A DNA stretch of 64,000 nt. Source: Cupriavidus taiwanensis LMG 19424 (GTDB taxonomy: Bacteria; Pseudomonadota; Gammaproteobacteria; Burkholderiales; Burkholderiaceae). The notes beneath the pieces were generated by a model, which was not told the origin of the DNA, did no database searches, and was given only the letters and a program-made list of their open reading frames with translations. Shown one piece after another: positions 16,218 through 25,148 of the stretch. Positions within the stretch are counted from its first letter, which is position 1. Each line of letters opens with the position of its first letter. The position numbers and the translations under genes are program-made. The stretch lies in the NCBI RefSeq assembly GCF_000069785.1, contig NC_010530.1, positions 614,001 to 678,000 on the forward strand. Direction: 5' to 3'.

Positions 16218-18509
16218 ATGAGCAGGGCCATCGTGGGAACTTCCACGCCGCAGGTGACCGCGCGCGAAAAGGTCATGGGACGCGCGCAGTATGCCGGCGA
16301 CATCAAGCTGCCCGGCATGCTCCACGCCAAGGTGCTGCGCAGCCCGCACCCGCACGCGCGCATCGTGCGCATCGACACCGCGGCGGCCAGGGCGCTGCCC
16401 GGCGTGAAGCTGGTGGCAACGGGGTACGACGTGCCCGCCCGCCACTGGGGCCCGCACCGCAAGGAGCAGCGCATCCTGGCCTGCGGCGTGGTGCGACACG
16501 TCGGCGAGGAAGTGGCGGCAGTGGTGGCGGTCAGCGAGGAGATCGCGCGCGATGCGCTGGACCTGGTCCGGGTCGAGTACGAGCTGCTGCCCGCGCTGCT
16601 GACCCCGGCCGCGGCGCTGGCCGCGGGCGCGCCGGAGATCCACGCCGGCACGGGCAATATCGGCCACGAAATGCGCATCGAGCGCGGCGATGTCGAGGCT
16701 GCCTTCGCGGCGTGCGCCGCGGTGTACGAGGCGACCTACGACATGCACTCTCAATATCCCGGCTACCTCGAGCCGATGGCCTCGGTCGCGGCGCAGGACG
16801 GCAACGGACGGCTCACGGTGTGGGCGTCGACGCAGTCGGTGTTCCTGGCGCGCGCGCGGCTGGCCGAGGCGCTGGACCGGCCGGTCTCGACCATCCGCGT
16901 GGTGCAGGCCACCACCGGCGGCGGCTTCGGCGCCAAGATCGTCGAAGAGAACAACAGCCTGATCTGCGCCTTCCTGGCCAGCCGGCTGGAGCGCCCGGTG
17001 CGGCTGGTCAACAACCGGCTGGAAGACTTCCAGGGCGCGCGCGCCAGCGTGCCGATGCAGGTCTGGCTGCGCATGGGCCTTTCCGCCGAAGGCGTGATCC
17101 TGGCCAAGGACGTGCGCATCACGGCAGAATGCGGCGCCTATTCCGGTCTGGCGGGGGATGTGATGCACGTTACCGCCATGCGCAGCGACAACATGCACCG
17201 CGTGCAGAACGTGCGCTCGCACGCCGTGCTGGCCTATACCAACAACCCGCCGCGCGGCGCCTTCCGCGGCTTTGGCGGGCAGCAGATGCAGTTTCCGCTG
17301 AACTGCCACCTGACGGTGCTGGCCGGCATGCTTGGCATCGACCCGATCGAAGTGCACAAGCGCAATGCCATCGGCGCCGGCGAGACCAGCGTGCATGGCT
17401 GGAAGATCAGCAGCACCGGCATGGCTGAATGCCTGGACATGACCCGCCGCGCCATTGGCTGGGACGAGAAGCGCGCCGCACCGCGCGGCACCGGCACGCG
17501 CCGGCGCGGTGTCGGCATCGCCGCGGCGATGCATGTCAGCGGCAACCGCACGCTGGGCAACTGGGACGGCTCGACCATCCTGCTCAAGATGAACGAGGAC
17601 GGGCGCGTGATGCTGCAGACCAGCGAGTGCGACATGGGGCAGGGCGCCAACACCATGCTCAGCCAGATCTGCGCGCAGGAGCTGGGCATTCCGCTGTCGC
17701 ACGTCACCGTGATGGCGCCGGATACCGATACCGCGCCGTTCTGCCTCGGTTCGCTCGCGTCTCGCGTGACCATCATCTCTGGCAACGCGGTGCTGCGCGC
17801 GGCGCGCGAGGCGCGGCAAAAGCTGCTGGCGCTGGCGGCGGAAAAGCTCGGCGTGCAGGCGCAGCAACTGGTGATCGCCGATGGCCGCATCGCCGTGCCG
17901 GGGCAGCCCGACAAGTCCGCCACGCTGGCCGAGATCGCGCGCCTGCACATCTTCCGCCACGGCGGCGAGGGCATCCACGTGCGCGCCACCTACGACGCCC
18001 CCACGGTAATGCACGATGCCGACTACTACGGCAACGTCGCCCCCGCGCATTCGTTCGCGGCGCAAGCGGTGGAAGTCGAGGTCGACACCTGCACCGGCCA
18101 GGTCACCGTGATCGACAGCTTTGTCGCCGACGACTGCGGCAAGGCCATCAACCCGCTCGCGGTGCACGGCCAGACCCATGGTGCCACCGTGCAGGCGATC
18201 GGCTGGGCCCTGTACGAGCACCTGCAATACGAGGACGGCCGCCTGATGAACGGCAACTTCGCCGACTACACCATGCCCACCGCCGATGCGGTGCCGATGC
18301 TGCGCACCGACGTGGTCGAATCGAACGACCCCAATGGTCCCTATGGCGCCAAGGGCGCGAGCGAGACCGCGATCCTGCCGGGCGCGGCGGCAATCGCCAA
18401 TGCCGTGTTCGATGCGGTCGGCGTGCGCATCCAGTCGCTGCCGATCACGCCCGAGAAGGTGCTGGCGGGGCTGCGTGCGCTGCGCGAAACGGAGGCCGCC
18501 CATGCGTGA
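16218..18509 (+). CDS. Xanthine-dehydrogenase-family molybdopterin subunit
   Basis: Large catalytic subunit (763 residues) of a molybdenum hydroxylase of the xanthine dehydrogenase/CO dehydrogenase family. AGGAGG at 16207-16212 fixes the start at 16218 rather than the in-frame ATG 16191. Landmarks are TAREKVMGRAQYAGD at the N-terminus, TTGGGFGAK (Mo cofactor), RGAFRGFGGQQ, and GAKGASETAI near the end, whose Glu matches the catalytic base. It forms a heterotrimer with the FAD and 2Fe-2S subunits encoded next. Such enzymes hydroxylate N-heterocycles or other carbon atoms with water; the substrate is unknown. No cytochrome domain is fused, unlike NicB. Confidence 0.93.
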   Translation: MSRAIVGTSTPQVTAREKVMGRAQYAGDIKLPGMLHAKVLRSPHPHARIVRIDTAAARALPGVKLVATGYDVPARHWGPHRKEQRILACGVVRHVGEEVAAVVAVSEEIARDALDLVRVEYELLPALLTPAAALAAGAPEIHAGTGNIGHEMRIERGDVEAAFAACAAVYEATYDMHSQYPGYLEPMASVAAQDGNGRLTVWASTQSVFLARARLAEALDRPVSTIRVVQATTGGGFGAKIVEENNSLICAFLASRLERPVRLVNNRLEDFQGARASVPMQVWLRMGLSAEGVILAKDVRITAECGAYSGLAGDVMHVTAMRSDNMHRVQNVRSHAVLAYTNNPPRGAFRGFGGQQMQFPLNCHLTVLAGMLGIDPIEVHKRNAIGAGETSVHGWKISSTGMAECLDMTRRAIGWDEKRAAPRGTGTRRRGVGIAAAMHVSGNRTLGNWDGSTILLKMNEDGRVMLQTSECDMGQGANTMLSQICAQELGIPLSHVTVMAPDTDTAPFCLGSLASRVTIISGNAVLRAAREARQKLLALAAEKLGVQAQQLVIADGRIAVPGQPDKSATLAEIARLHIFRHGGEGIHVRATYDAPTVMHDADYYGNVAPAHSFAAQAVEVEVDTCTGQVTVIDSFVADDCGKAINPLAVHGQTHGATVQAIGWALYEHLQYEDGRLMNGNFADYTMPTADAVPMLRTDVVESNDPNGPYGAKGASETAILPGAAAIANAVFDAVGVRIQSLPITPEKVLAGLRALRETEAAHA

Positions 18510-19368
18510 CTTTGTCTTCCTGGAGCCGGGCACCGTGGCCGAGGCCAGCGCCATGCTGGCGGACCTGGGCGAGAACTGCCGCATCTTTGCCGGCGGCACC
18601 GCACTGATGCTGGGCATGCGCCAGCGCATGCTGGCGCCCAGCCACCTGGTTTCGCTGGGCCGGCTCGATGGCCTGCGCGGCATCGCCTTCGACGCGCGTG
18701 AAGGCCTGCGCATCGGCGCGCTGGCGCTGCATGCCGAGGTCGCGCGCTCGCCGCTGGTGCAGGCGCACTATCCGATGCTGGCCAGCATGGCCGCGCGCGT
18801 GGCCAATCCGCAGGTGCGCAACCAGGGCACCCTTGGCGGCAATCTCTGCTATGCCGATCCCGCCACCGATCCCCCTGGCTGCCTGATGGCGCTGGGCGCG
18901 CAGGTGGTGGTCAGCGGCCGCGGCGGCGAGCGCGTGATCGACATCGAGGACTTCCTGGTGGACTACTACGTCACGGCGCTGGCGCCGGACGAAATCGTCA
19001 CGCAGATCCGCGTGCCTGCGCCGGGTGCCGGCGCCGACGGCCGCTATGCGCGCTTCCTGCGCACGGCCGCCGAGCATCGTCCGCTGGCCAGCGTGGCGCT
19101 GTCGGTGCGGCGCGAGGGTGCGTTCTGCGTCGAGGCCCGGCTGGCGGTAGGCGCGTCTACGCCGGTGCCATGCCGGCTGCGGCGCGCCGAGGCGCTGCTG
19201 GCGGGCCAGGCGGTGACGGCACAACTGGCCGAGCAGGCCGCGTCGATCGTCGCCGAGGACATCAACGCGGTATCGGACACGCGCGGGTCCGAAGCTTACC
19301 GCCGCGAGATGGTGCGCGTGGTCGCGCGCCGCACCATTGCCGCATTGTTCGGCGTGGCATCGGAGTAA
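18502..19368 (+). CDS. FAD-binding subunit of Mo hydroxylase (CoxM-like)
   Basis: Medium subunit of 288 residues. The FAD-binding motifs AGGTALMLGMRQ (about 31-42) and NQGTLGGNLCYADPATDPP (about 109-127) match the CoxM/nicotinate dehydrogenase FAD subunit. A CO-dehydrogenase flavoprotein C-terminal domain follows (EHRPLASVAL onward). The gene starts inside the end of the large-subunit gene (8-base overlap), so translation is coupled. It carries electrons from the 2Fe-2S clusters to an acceptor. Confidence 0.93.
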   Translation: MRDFVFLEPGTVAEASAMLADLGENCRIFAGGTALMLGMRQRMLAPSHLVSLGRLDGLRGIAFDAREGLRIGALALHAEVARSPLVQAHYPMLASMAARVANPQVRNQGTLGGNLCYADPATDPPGCLMALGAQVVVSGRGGERVIDIEDFLVDYYVTALAPDEIVTQIRVPAPGAGADGRYARFLRTAAEHRPLASVALSVRREGAFCVEARLAVGASTPVPCRLRRAEALLAGQAVTAQLAEQAASIVAEDINAVSDTRGSEAYRREMVRVVARRTIAALFGVASE

Positions 19369-19379
19369 GGAGCCTACCC

Positions 19380-19856
19380 ATGAACCCAGTCACCATCGAA
19401 CTCACCGTCAACGGTGAAGAACACCAGGTGCAGGCGCCGGCGCGGCGCCTGCTTGCCGACCTGCTGCGCGACGACCTGAACCTGACCGGCACCAAGCGCG
19501 GCTGCGAGACCGGCATCTGCGGTGCCTGCTCGGTGCTGGTCGACGGCGAGGTGGTCAAGTCCTGCCTGATGCTTGCGGTGCAGGCGCGCGGCCGCCACGT
19601 GATGACCGTGGAAGGCCTGGCCGCCGACGGCCAGCTGCATCCGCTGCAGCAATGCTTCATGGACCGCGGCGGGCTGCAGTGCGGCTATTGCACCCCGGGC
19701 TTCCTGATGGCTTCGTGCGCGCTGCTCGCCAACAACCCCAACCCGACCGAAGAAGACGTCCGCCATGGCCTGAACGGCAACCTGTGCCGTTGCACCGGCT
19801 ATGTCGGCATCGTCGAATCGGTCCTGTCCGCCGCGGAGGCAATGCGTGGAAATTGA
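19380..19856 (+). CDS. 2Fe-2S small subunit of Mo hydroxylase (CoxS-like)
   Basis: Small subunit of 158 residues with two [2Fe-2S] clusters. The N-terminal plant-type cluster is CETGICGACSVLVDG with a fourth Cys in VKSCLM. The C-terminal helical cluster is CGYCTPGF and LCRCTGY. AAGGAG lies 7 bases before ATG 19380. It completes the large/medium/small trimer. Its end overlaps the next gene by 11 bases. Confidence 0.95.
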   Translation: MNPVTIELTVNGEEHQVQAPARRLLADLLRDDLNLTGTKRGCETGICGACSVLVDGEVVKSCLMLAVQARGRHVMTVEGLAADGQLHPLQQCFMDRGGLQCGYCTPGFLMASCALLANNPNPTEEDVRHGLNGNLCRCTGYVGIVESVLSAAEAMRGN

Positions 19857-20595
19857 AAAGACCCTGGTTACCGCGGCGCCGCCGGCACGCGTGTGGGAGC
19901 TGCTGCTCGACCCCAACGTGATGGGGGCGTGCGTGCCCGGCATGGAGTCGATCGAAGTGCTCAGCGAGGTCGAGTACATCGCGCACATGGCGGTAAAGAT
20001 TGCGTTCATCAACGCGCGCTTCCGGCTGCATACCAAGATCGTCGAGACCCGCGCGCCCCATTACCTGCGCACCGAGGGCACCGGCGAGGACGCTTCGGTG
20101 GCCAGCTCGCTGCGGCAATCGAGCGAGCTGTTCCTGACGCCGCTGGACGATGGCGGCACGCAGCTGCGCATCCGGGTGCAGGTGGATGTGCTGGGCCGGC
20201 TGGGTACCTTCGGCCTGAGCGTGATGAAGACCAAGGCCGACCGCATGTGGGACGAGTTCGGGGCCAGCCTGCTGGCGCGGCTGTCGCCGCCGGACGCGCA
20301 GCCTGCCGCCGAGCCGGCGCAGCAAGCGCCCGCGTTGGCGCGGCCGGCCGCCGTGGCGCCGCGTACGGCCGCCAACGGCCACGCAGTGCTGCCGGCGCGC
20401 CCGGAGGCGGCGCAAGCCGCTCCGGCCGGGCTGCTGGCGCGCCTGTTCGGGCGCGGCGACGCTGCGCGCGGGCCGCTTGCCGAGATCTGCATCGAGCTGC
20501 GCCGCCCCGACGAGACCATCGTGGTGCGCTGGCCCGCGGCGCACGGCGAGCAGTGCGCGGCGTGGCTGCGCGACTACCTGCGCCCTGGGGCATAG
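19846..20595 (+). CDS. CoxG-like SRPBCC protein
   Basis: A 249-residue protein starting at GTG 19846, inside the end of the 2Fe-2S gene. Residues 1-150 are an SRPBCC/START-like fold of the CO-dehydrogenase subunit G type (MEIEKTLVTAAPPARVWELL). A Pro/Ala-rich linker and a short C-terminal segment (about residues 203-249) follow. In CO dehydrogenase, CoxG helps attach the assembled enzyme to the membrane; homologues in other Mo-hydroxylase clusters probably have a similar recruitment or maturation role. No transmembrane segment is visible. Confidence 0.9.
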   Translation: MEIEKTLVTAAPPARVWELLLDPNVMGACVPGMESIEVLSEVEYIAHMAVKIAFINARFRLHTKIVETRAPHYLRTEGTGEDASVASSLRQSSELFLTPLDDGGTQLRIRVQVDVLGRLGTFGLSVMKTKADRMWDEFGASLLARLSPPDAQPAAEPAQQAPALARPAAVAPRTAANGHAVLPARPEAAQAAPAGLLARLFGRGDAARGPLAEICIELRRPDETIVVRWPAAHGEQCAAWLRDYLRPGA

Positions 20596-20697
20596 CGGCC
20601 GCGTCGGCGGGGGCTGTCCGCAATACGGGTACCCTATCGGGTGCGGGCGTGATATATGAGAACGTTGCGCCAAGACCGAATATTGCAGAGACAGACC

Positions 20698-21561
20698 ATG
20701 ACGACCGATACGCCGCAGGACGATACGCAGGAAGGCGGCCAGGAGGGGGTGCCCGACAGCGCCCAGGATAACGCGCAGGACAAGTACATCGTGCCGGGGC
20801 TGGAGCGGGGCCTGCGCCTGCTGGGCGAGTTCAGCAGCCGCGAGCGCACCCTGTCGGCCGCCGAGCTGGCGCGCCGCCTCAAGGTGCCGCGCTCGACGGT
20901 GTTCCGGCTGCTGGCGACGCTGGAAATGATGGGCTTCGTCGAGCGCACCGACGGCGGACGCGAGTTCCGGCTCGGCATGGCGGTGCTGCGCCTGGGCTTC
21001 GACTACCTGGCCTCGCTGGAGCTGACCGAGCTCGGCCGCCCGCTGCTCGACCGGCTGCGCGACGAGATCCATTACCCGTGCAACCTGGTCGTGCGCGACG
21101 GGCGCTCCATCGTTTATGTGGCGAAGTCGGTGGCGTCGCGGCCGTTCGCCAGCACCGTCAATGTCGGCACCCGGCTGCCCGCGCATGCCACGGTGCTGGG
21201 GCGCGTGCTGCTGGAGGACCTGTCGCTGGCCGAACTGCGCACGCTCTACCCGGAAGATCGGCTCGAGGTCTATTCCGAAAGCACGCCGCGCACGGTAGAA
21301 GAGCTGTACGAGATGGTCCAGCGCGACCGCCAGCGCGGCTATGTGCTGCATGAAGGATTCTTCGAGGCCAGCATCTCCACCATCGCGGCGCCGGTGCGCG
21401 ACCGCAGCGGCAAGGTGACCGCGGCGCTGGGCGCCACCATCCCGGCCGCGCGCATCGACCCCGACCAGCTCGACAACATGGTGGAACAGGTGCGGCGCGC
21501 CGCGGCGGAGCTGTCGCGCTTGCTCGATTACCGGCCGGAGGTGCCCAGGCCATTCGCCTGA
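20698..21561 (+). CDS. IclR-family transcriptional regulator (copy B)
   Basis: A 287-residue paralogue of the regulator at 3125-3976, about 85% identical from DKYIVPGLERGLRLLGEF to the end of the effector domain. The HTH differs at one position (MLGF to MMGF region) and most changes are in the effector domain (for example GYPTN to HYPCN). The acidic N-terminal 28 residues are unrelated to copy A. It follows the CoxG-like gene by 102 bases. Start 20698 is chosen over ATG 20656 because it matches the paralogue length; neither has a strong ribosome site. Confidence 0.92.
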   Translation: MTTDTPQDDTQEGGQEGVPDSAQDNAQDKYIVPGLERGLRLLGEFSSRERTLSAAELARRLKVPRSTVFRLLATLEMMGFVERTDGGREFRLGMAVLRLGFDYLASLELTELGRPLLDRLRDEIHYPCNLVVRDGRSIVYVAKSVASRPFASTVNVGTRLPAHATVLGRVLLEDLSLAELRTLYPEDRLEVYSESTPRTVEELYEMVQRDRQRGYVLHEGFFEASISTIAAPVRDRSGKVTAALGATIPAARIDPDQLDNMVEQVRRAAAELSRLLDYRPEVPRPFA

Positions 21562-21595
21562 CGGCAAGGTGCCGCCCGCCACAGGGGAAAGGAAG

Positions 21596-22609
21596 ATGCA
21601 GCAAAGCATGCAAAAAGTGCGGGCGCCGCGGCGGCGCCCATGGCTGCCAGGCGCGGCGGTGGCCGTGGCGCTGGCGGCATGCCTGCCCTGGCAGGCAGCA
21701 CGGGCCGCTTGCGCCAGTGTGCGCATCGTGGTGCCGTTCCCGGCGGGCGGCCCGGCGGACCAGCTCGCGCGCACGCTGGCGCACGGGCTGCAGCAGCAGC
21801 GCGGCACCCCCTTCGTGGTCGACAACAAGCCGGGTGCCAACGGCAATATCGGCATCGATGCGGTGCGGCGCGCGCCGGGCGACGGCTGCACCTTGCTGGT
21901 GGCTCCCGCCGGCAACCTGACCATCTACCCGACGCTGATGCCGGCGCTGGCTTACAACGTCGAGCGCGATTTCCGGCCGGTGTCGCTGCTGGCGGGCTCG
22001 CCCAACGTGCTGGCGGTGCACCCGTCGGTGCCGGCGCATTCGGTCCAGGACCTGATCCGGCTGGCCCGGCAGGCCGACAAGTCGGGCAAGCCGCTCGGCT
22101 ACGCCAGCCCGGGTGTCGGCAGCGGCCTGCACCTGGCTGGCGAACTGTTCCGTCACCAGGCCGGCATCGCGCTTTTGCACGTGCCGTACAAGGGCACCAC
22201 GCAGGCGCTCAACGACGTGGTGGGCGGGCAGGTGCCGATGCTGTTCGGCACCTGGCCGACGCTGGCGCCGTTCATCCAGTCCGGCGCGCTGCGCGCGCTG
22301 GCGGTGACGCAGCCGACACGGTCGCCGGCCGCGCCCAATGTGCCGTCGCTGGCGGAGCAGGGCGTGCCTGGCATCGACGTCAGTTCCTGGTACGCGCTGC
22401 TGGCGCCGAAAGCCACGCCGCAGCCAGCGGCTGATGCGCTCGGCGCCGAGGTGCGGACGCTGCTGGCCACGCCGGCGGTGCGCGCCGAACTGCAGCGCCA
22501 GGGCATGGAGCCGGTGGGCAGCACGCCGCAGGCGCTGGCTCAGCGCATCCGCGAGGAAACCGCGACGTGGGCGAAGGTGATCCGCCAGTACGGCATCACC
22601 GCGGAGTAG
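21596..22609 (+). CDS. Bug-type (TTT family) periplasmic binding protein
   Basis: A second Bug receptor for this cluster, 337 residues. A signal peptide through about PWQAARA precedes VRIVVPFPAGGPADQLAR and KPGANGNIGIDAV, the two Bug signatures. The purine-rich GGGGAAAGGAAG precedes ATG 21596; ATG 21608 is possible. The stop codon lies inside the end of the convergent IclR gene (14-base overlap). It likely binds a related acid to the receptor at 15161. Confidence 0.92.
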   Translation: MQQSMQKVRAPRRRPWLPGAAVAVALAACLPWQAARAACASVRIVVPFPAGGPADQLARTLAHGLQQQRGTPFVVDNKPGANGNIGIDAVRRAPGDGCTLLVAPAGNLTIYPTLMPALAYNVERDFRPVSLLAGSPNVLAVHPSVPAHSVQDLIRLARQADKSGKPLGYASPGVGSGLHLAGELFRHQAGIALLHVPYKGTTQALNDVVGGQVPMLFGTWPTLAPFIQSGALRALAVTQPTRSPAAPNVPSLAEQGVPGIDVSSWYALLAPKATPQPAADALGAEVRTLLATPAVRAELQRQGMEPVGSTPQALAQRIREETATWAKVIRQYGITAE

Positions 22610-23441
22610 CGTCGCCGCGGTAACCCATCAGGCCGGACAGGTCGCGCGCGGCCTGCCGGACTTCCTTCGCCACGCGTTCGCGCAGCGCGCCGTCGGCCTC
22701 GAAACGCTGCTGCGGCCCGGCCACGCTGATCGCGGCGATCACGGTCCCGTCTGCGCCCCGCACGGGTGCCGCGCAGGCGTCGATGCCCGGCTCGTAAGCC
22801 GAGAAACTCCAGGCGCAGCCGCGCTCGCGGTCGGCGGCCAGGATCTCGGCCAGCCGTGCATGGGTGGCCGGGCTCTGCCCCGTGACCGCCGGCAGCGGAT
22901 CGGGCCCCAGCAACTCGCGCAGCGTCTCGGGCGGCAGTTCTGCAATCAGCATCCGGCCGGGCGTGGTCAGGTGCGCGGCAACGCGGCTGCCCACCTGGAT
23001 ATTGCTGACCAGCGCGGCGGCCGGCATCTGCCGCAGCAGGTAGAGCGCATCGCCGCCATCACGCACCGCCAGGTAGGCCGACAGCTGCAGCGACGCACTG
23101 AGCCGCGCCAGCACGCGGCCGGCAAAGCTGGTCAGGTCGTTGGAGGCCAGCACGCGCGAGGCCAGCTTCAGGAAATTGAAGCCGACCTGGTGGCCGCCCT
23201 GGGGCAGCCGCTCGACCATGCCTTCATGCTCGAGCGTATCGAGCAGGCGCATCACGGTGACCCGGTTCACGTCGATGCGGCGGCCGACCTCGCTCAGGTT
23301 GGCGGTGGCGCCGCCTTCGGCGATAAAGCGCAGCAGGCGCAGGCCACGGATGACCGGCGACACCAGTTGCGCCTCGCGGGCGTCCTCCGGGGTGGCGCTG
23401 TCATCGAAGTCAGGTTCGGTCGGCAGGCGGGACTTGGGCAT
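22596..23441 (-). CDS. IclR-family transcriptional regulator (copy C)
   Basis: A 281-residue IclR regulator, clearly more distant from copies A and B. The HTH lies near residues 29-85 (NLSEVGRRIDVNRVTVMRLLDTLEHEG) and the effector domain follows. Start 23441 (MPKSRL) is chosen because the upstream frame lacks a plausible start. It lies 70 bases downstream of the flavin monooxygenase gene on the same strand, so the two are probably co-transcribed from the promoter near 24700. Confidence 0.92.
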   Translation of the reverse strand: MPKSRLPTEPDFDDSATPEDAREAQLVSPVIRGLRLLRFIAEGGATANLSEVGRRIDVNRVTVMRLLDTLEHEGMVERLPQGGHQVGFNFLKLASRVLASNDLTSFAGRVLARLSASLQLSAYLAVRDGGDALYLLRQMPAAALVSNIQVGSRVAAHLTTPGRMLIAELPPETLRELLGPDPLPAVTGQSPATHARLAEILAADRERGCAWSFSAYEPGIDACAAPVRGADGTVIAAISVAGPQQRFEADGALRERVAKEVRQAARDLSGLMGYRGDATPR

Positions 23442-23511
23442 GTTGGCGTGGACTGTCCATGGAAAACGGCCGCGCATGCGGCCGTGCTGGCATGGAACGC
23501 GGGCCGCGGCT

Positions 23512-24648
23512 TCAGCCGAGGGCGACGTTCCAGGCGTCGTAATCGTACACCCAGTCGGCATTGCCGCCTTCCTTGAGCCAGGCATTGCTGCGGGAGCCGA
23601 TCTGGATGCGGCTGGTGCGTGCGTGGCGCGCGGCCTGGTAGCGCGCCAGCGCGGCCGGCACGCCGGCGGCGCCGTCGCCTGCGGCATCGGCCAGGCAGCG
23701 GGCCAGCACCACGCCGTCTTCGATCGCCATGCCCGCGCCCTGCGCCATGAACGGCATCATCGGATGGCAGGCATCGCCCATCAGCGTAACGGGTCCCGCC
23801 GACCACGCCGGCAGCGGATCGCGCACGTACAGCGCGGAGATCAGCACGTCGTCGCAGGCGTCGAGCAGCGCGCGCGCCTCGGGGTGGAAGCCGGCATAGG
23901 CGCTGCGCAGGTCTTCCACGCGGCCCGGCGTGGTCCACGACTCATGGCGCCAGGCTTCCTGCGCGACCGTGGCGAAGATAAAGATGTCGCGGCCGCGGTT
24001 GAGCGGAAAGGTGACGATCTGCGTGGCCGCATCCGGGCCCCACCATTTGGTAAAGGCGCCCAGGTTGGGCACGCCGGCCAGGCGCCCGGCCGGCACCACG
24101 GCGCGATACGCGACCACGCCGGTAAAGATCGGGCTTTCCTGGCCGAACAGCGCGGTGCGCACGGTGGAATGGATGCCGTCGGCACCCACCAGCACGTCGA
24201 CATCTTCCTGCGCGCCGTTGGCAAAGCGCAGCGTCGCGCCATCGGCGCGGGCTTCGACCGCCACGGCCTTGTGGTCGAGCCGCACGCTGGCGGCCGGCAC
24301 GGCGGCTTCCAGCGCCGTCATCAGGTCGGCGCGGTGCATGGTCAGCTGCGGCGCGCCGTAGCGCTGTTCGGCCTCTTCCCGCATCGGCAGGCGCGAGGTT
24401 TCGGCGCCGGTGTCCCACATGCGGCTGATGCGGTGGCTGGGACGGGCTGCGGTTTCACGCAGGGCCTCGCCGACGCCCAGCCCGTCGAGGGCGCGTACGG
24501 CGTTGGGGGTCAGGTTGATGTCGGCGCCGACGCGGGCAAAGCGGGGGGCCTGTTCGTAGACCACGGCTTCCATGCCGAGCTTGCGCAGCGCGATGGCTGC
24601 TGCCAGGCCGCCGATGCCGGCGCCGTTGATTCCGATTTTGAGGGGCAT
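23512..24648 (-). CDS. FAD-dependent aromatic monooxygenase, NicC-like
   Basis: Class A flavoprotein hydroxylase of 378 residues. The FAD motif GAGIGG is at residues 9-14 with Glu32, the DG motif in GADGIHSTVR, and the GD motif in LMGDACHPMMPFMAQG. The C-terminus (NADWVYDYDAW) resembles 6-hydroxynicotinate 3-monooxygenase (NicC), from memory of that family; salicylate hydroxylase is the alternative. Next to a Mo hydroxylase it could hydroxylate and decarboxylate the product, as NicAB and NicC do for nicotinate. That pathway link is inferred. AT-rich promoter DNA lies upstream. Confidence 0.9.
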   Translation of the reverse strand: MPLKIGINGAGIGGLAAAIALRKLGMEAVVYEQAPRFARVGADINLTPNAVRALDGLGVGEALRETAARPSHRISRMWDTGAETSRLPMREEAEQRYGAPQLTMHRADLMTALEAAVPAASVRLDHKAVAVEARADGATLRFANGAQEDVDVLVGADGIHSTVRTALFGQESPIFTGVVAYRAVVPAGRLAGVPNLGAFTKWWGPDAATQIVTFPLNRGRDIFIFATVAQEAWRHESWTTPGRVEDLRSAYAGFHPEARALLDACDDVLISALYVRDPLPAWSAGPVTLMGDACHPMMPFMAQGAGMAIEDGVVLARCLADAAGDGAAGVPAALARYQAARHARTSRIQIGSRSNAWLKEGGNADWVYDYDAWNVALG

Positions 24649-24674
24649 GTTTTCTGACTGACTGTTTGTTTGTT

Positions 24675-24698
24675 GTTCAAAAATGAACTAGATGTTCA
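24675..24698 (-). promoter_or_regulatory. Candidate IclR operator, GTTCA repeats
   Basis: GTTCA-AAAA-TGAAC (24675-24688) is a perfect palindrome, and a third GTTCA half-site is at 24694-24698. They lie 27 bases upstream of the monooxygenase start in an AT-rich island. Position suggests the binding site of IclR copy C, which ends the same operon. Confidence 0.5.
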
Positions 24699-24808
24699 TA
24701 AAAATATATGGGTGAGAGGGGGTGGGCGTCAATTAAGGGGGAACCCTAGGGGGGTGGGGATTCGTTCCCGCTTGGCGGGTGCGGCTGTTTCGCCGGCGTA
24801 GCCGGCGA

Positions 24809-24839
24809 CCTCCTTTCTGTCCGAGCGACAGAAAGGAGG
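24809..24839. repeat. Perfect 13-bp stem hairpin
   Basis: CCTCCTTTCTGTC and GACAGAAAGGAGG are exact inverted copies with a 5-base loop (CGAGC). No T-run follows, so it is not a standard terminator. The right arm contains AGAAAGGAGG, an anti-16S-tail sequence, though no gene follows it. Confidence 0.75.
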
Positions 24840-25148
24840 CAAAGAGCGCGTCGCCTGGGCGGCTGGCCAAGGCGGCGTTGGTGGTTCTCGCGGTGGTGAC
24901 TCGCGGTCGTGCTGGTGGCGGTTCGACCCTGCTGACGCTACCGGGAGGTGCCTGGCGTTCGGGGTCGGATGGACGAACCCGACTTTAGGTCGGTGGCAGC
25001 CTGCTTATCACGTTATTGGTGGGACGCCTTCGGCTGCGCTGCGCGCGCGCCCTATCTCAGGTCTTGGGCACTGGCACAGAGTGCGTCGCTGCGCTCGCAC
25101 ACGTTGTCGCGCGCGAGCCCAAAGGATTTTCGCTTCCCGCTGGTTTTC

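Noticed and set aside
22596..22609. Frameshift or assembly error at the overlap of the Bug and IclR genes
   Set aside because: Both proteins end at normal family lengths; a 14-base convergent overlap of stop regions is ordinary.
15161..24648. Classical nicotinate degradation (nic) cluster
   Set aside because: The large subunit lacks cytochrome domains and no NicD, NicX, NicE or NicF homologue is present, so only a loose analogy is retained.
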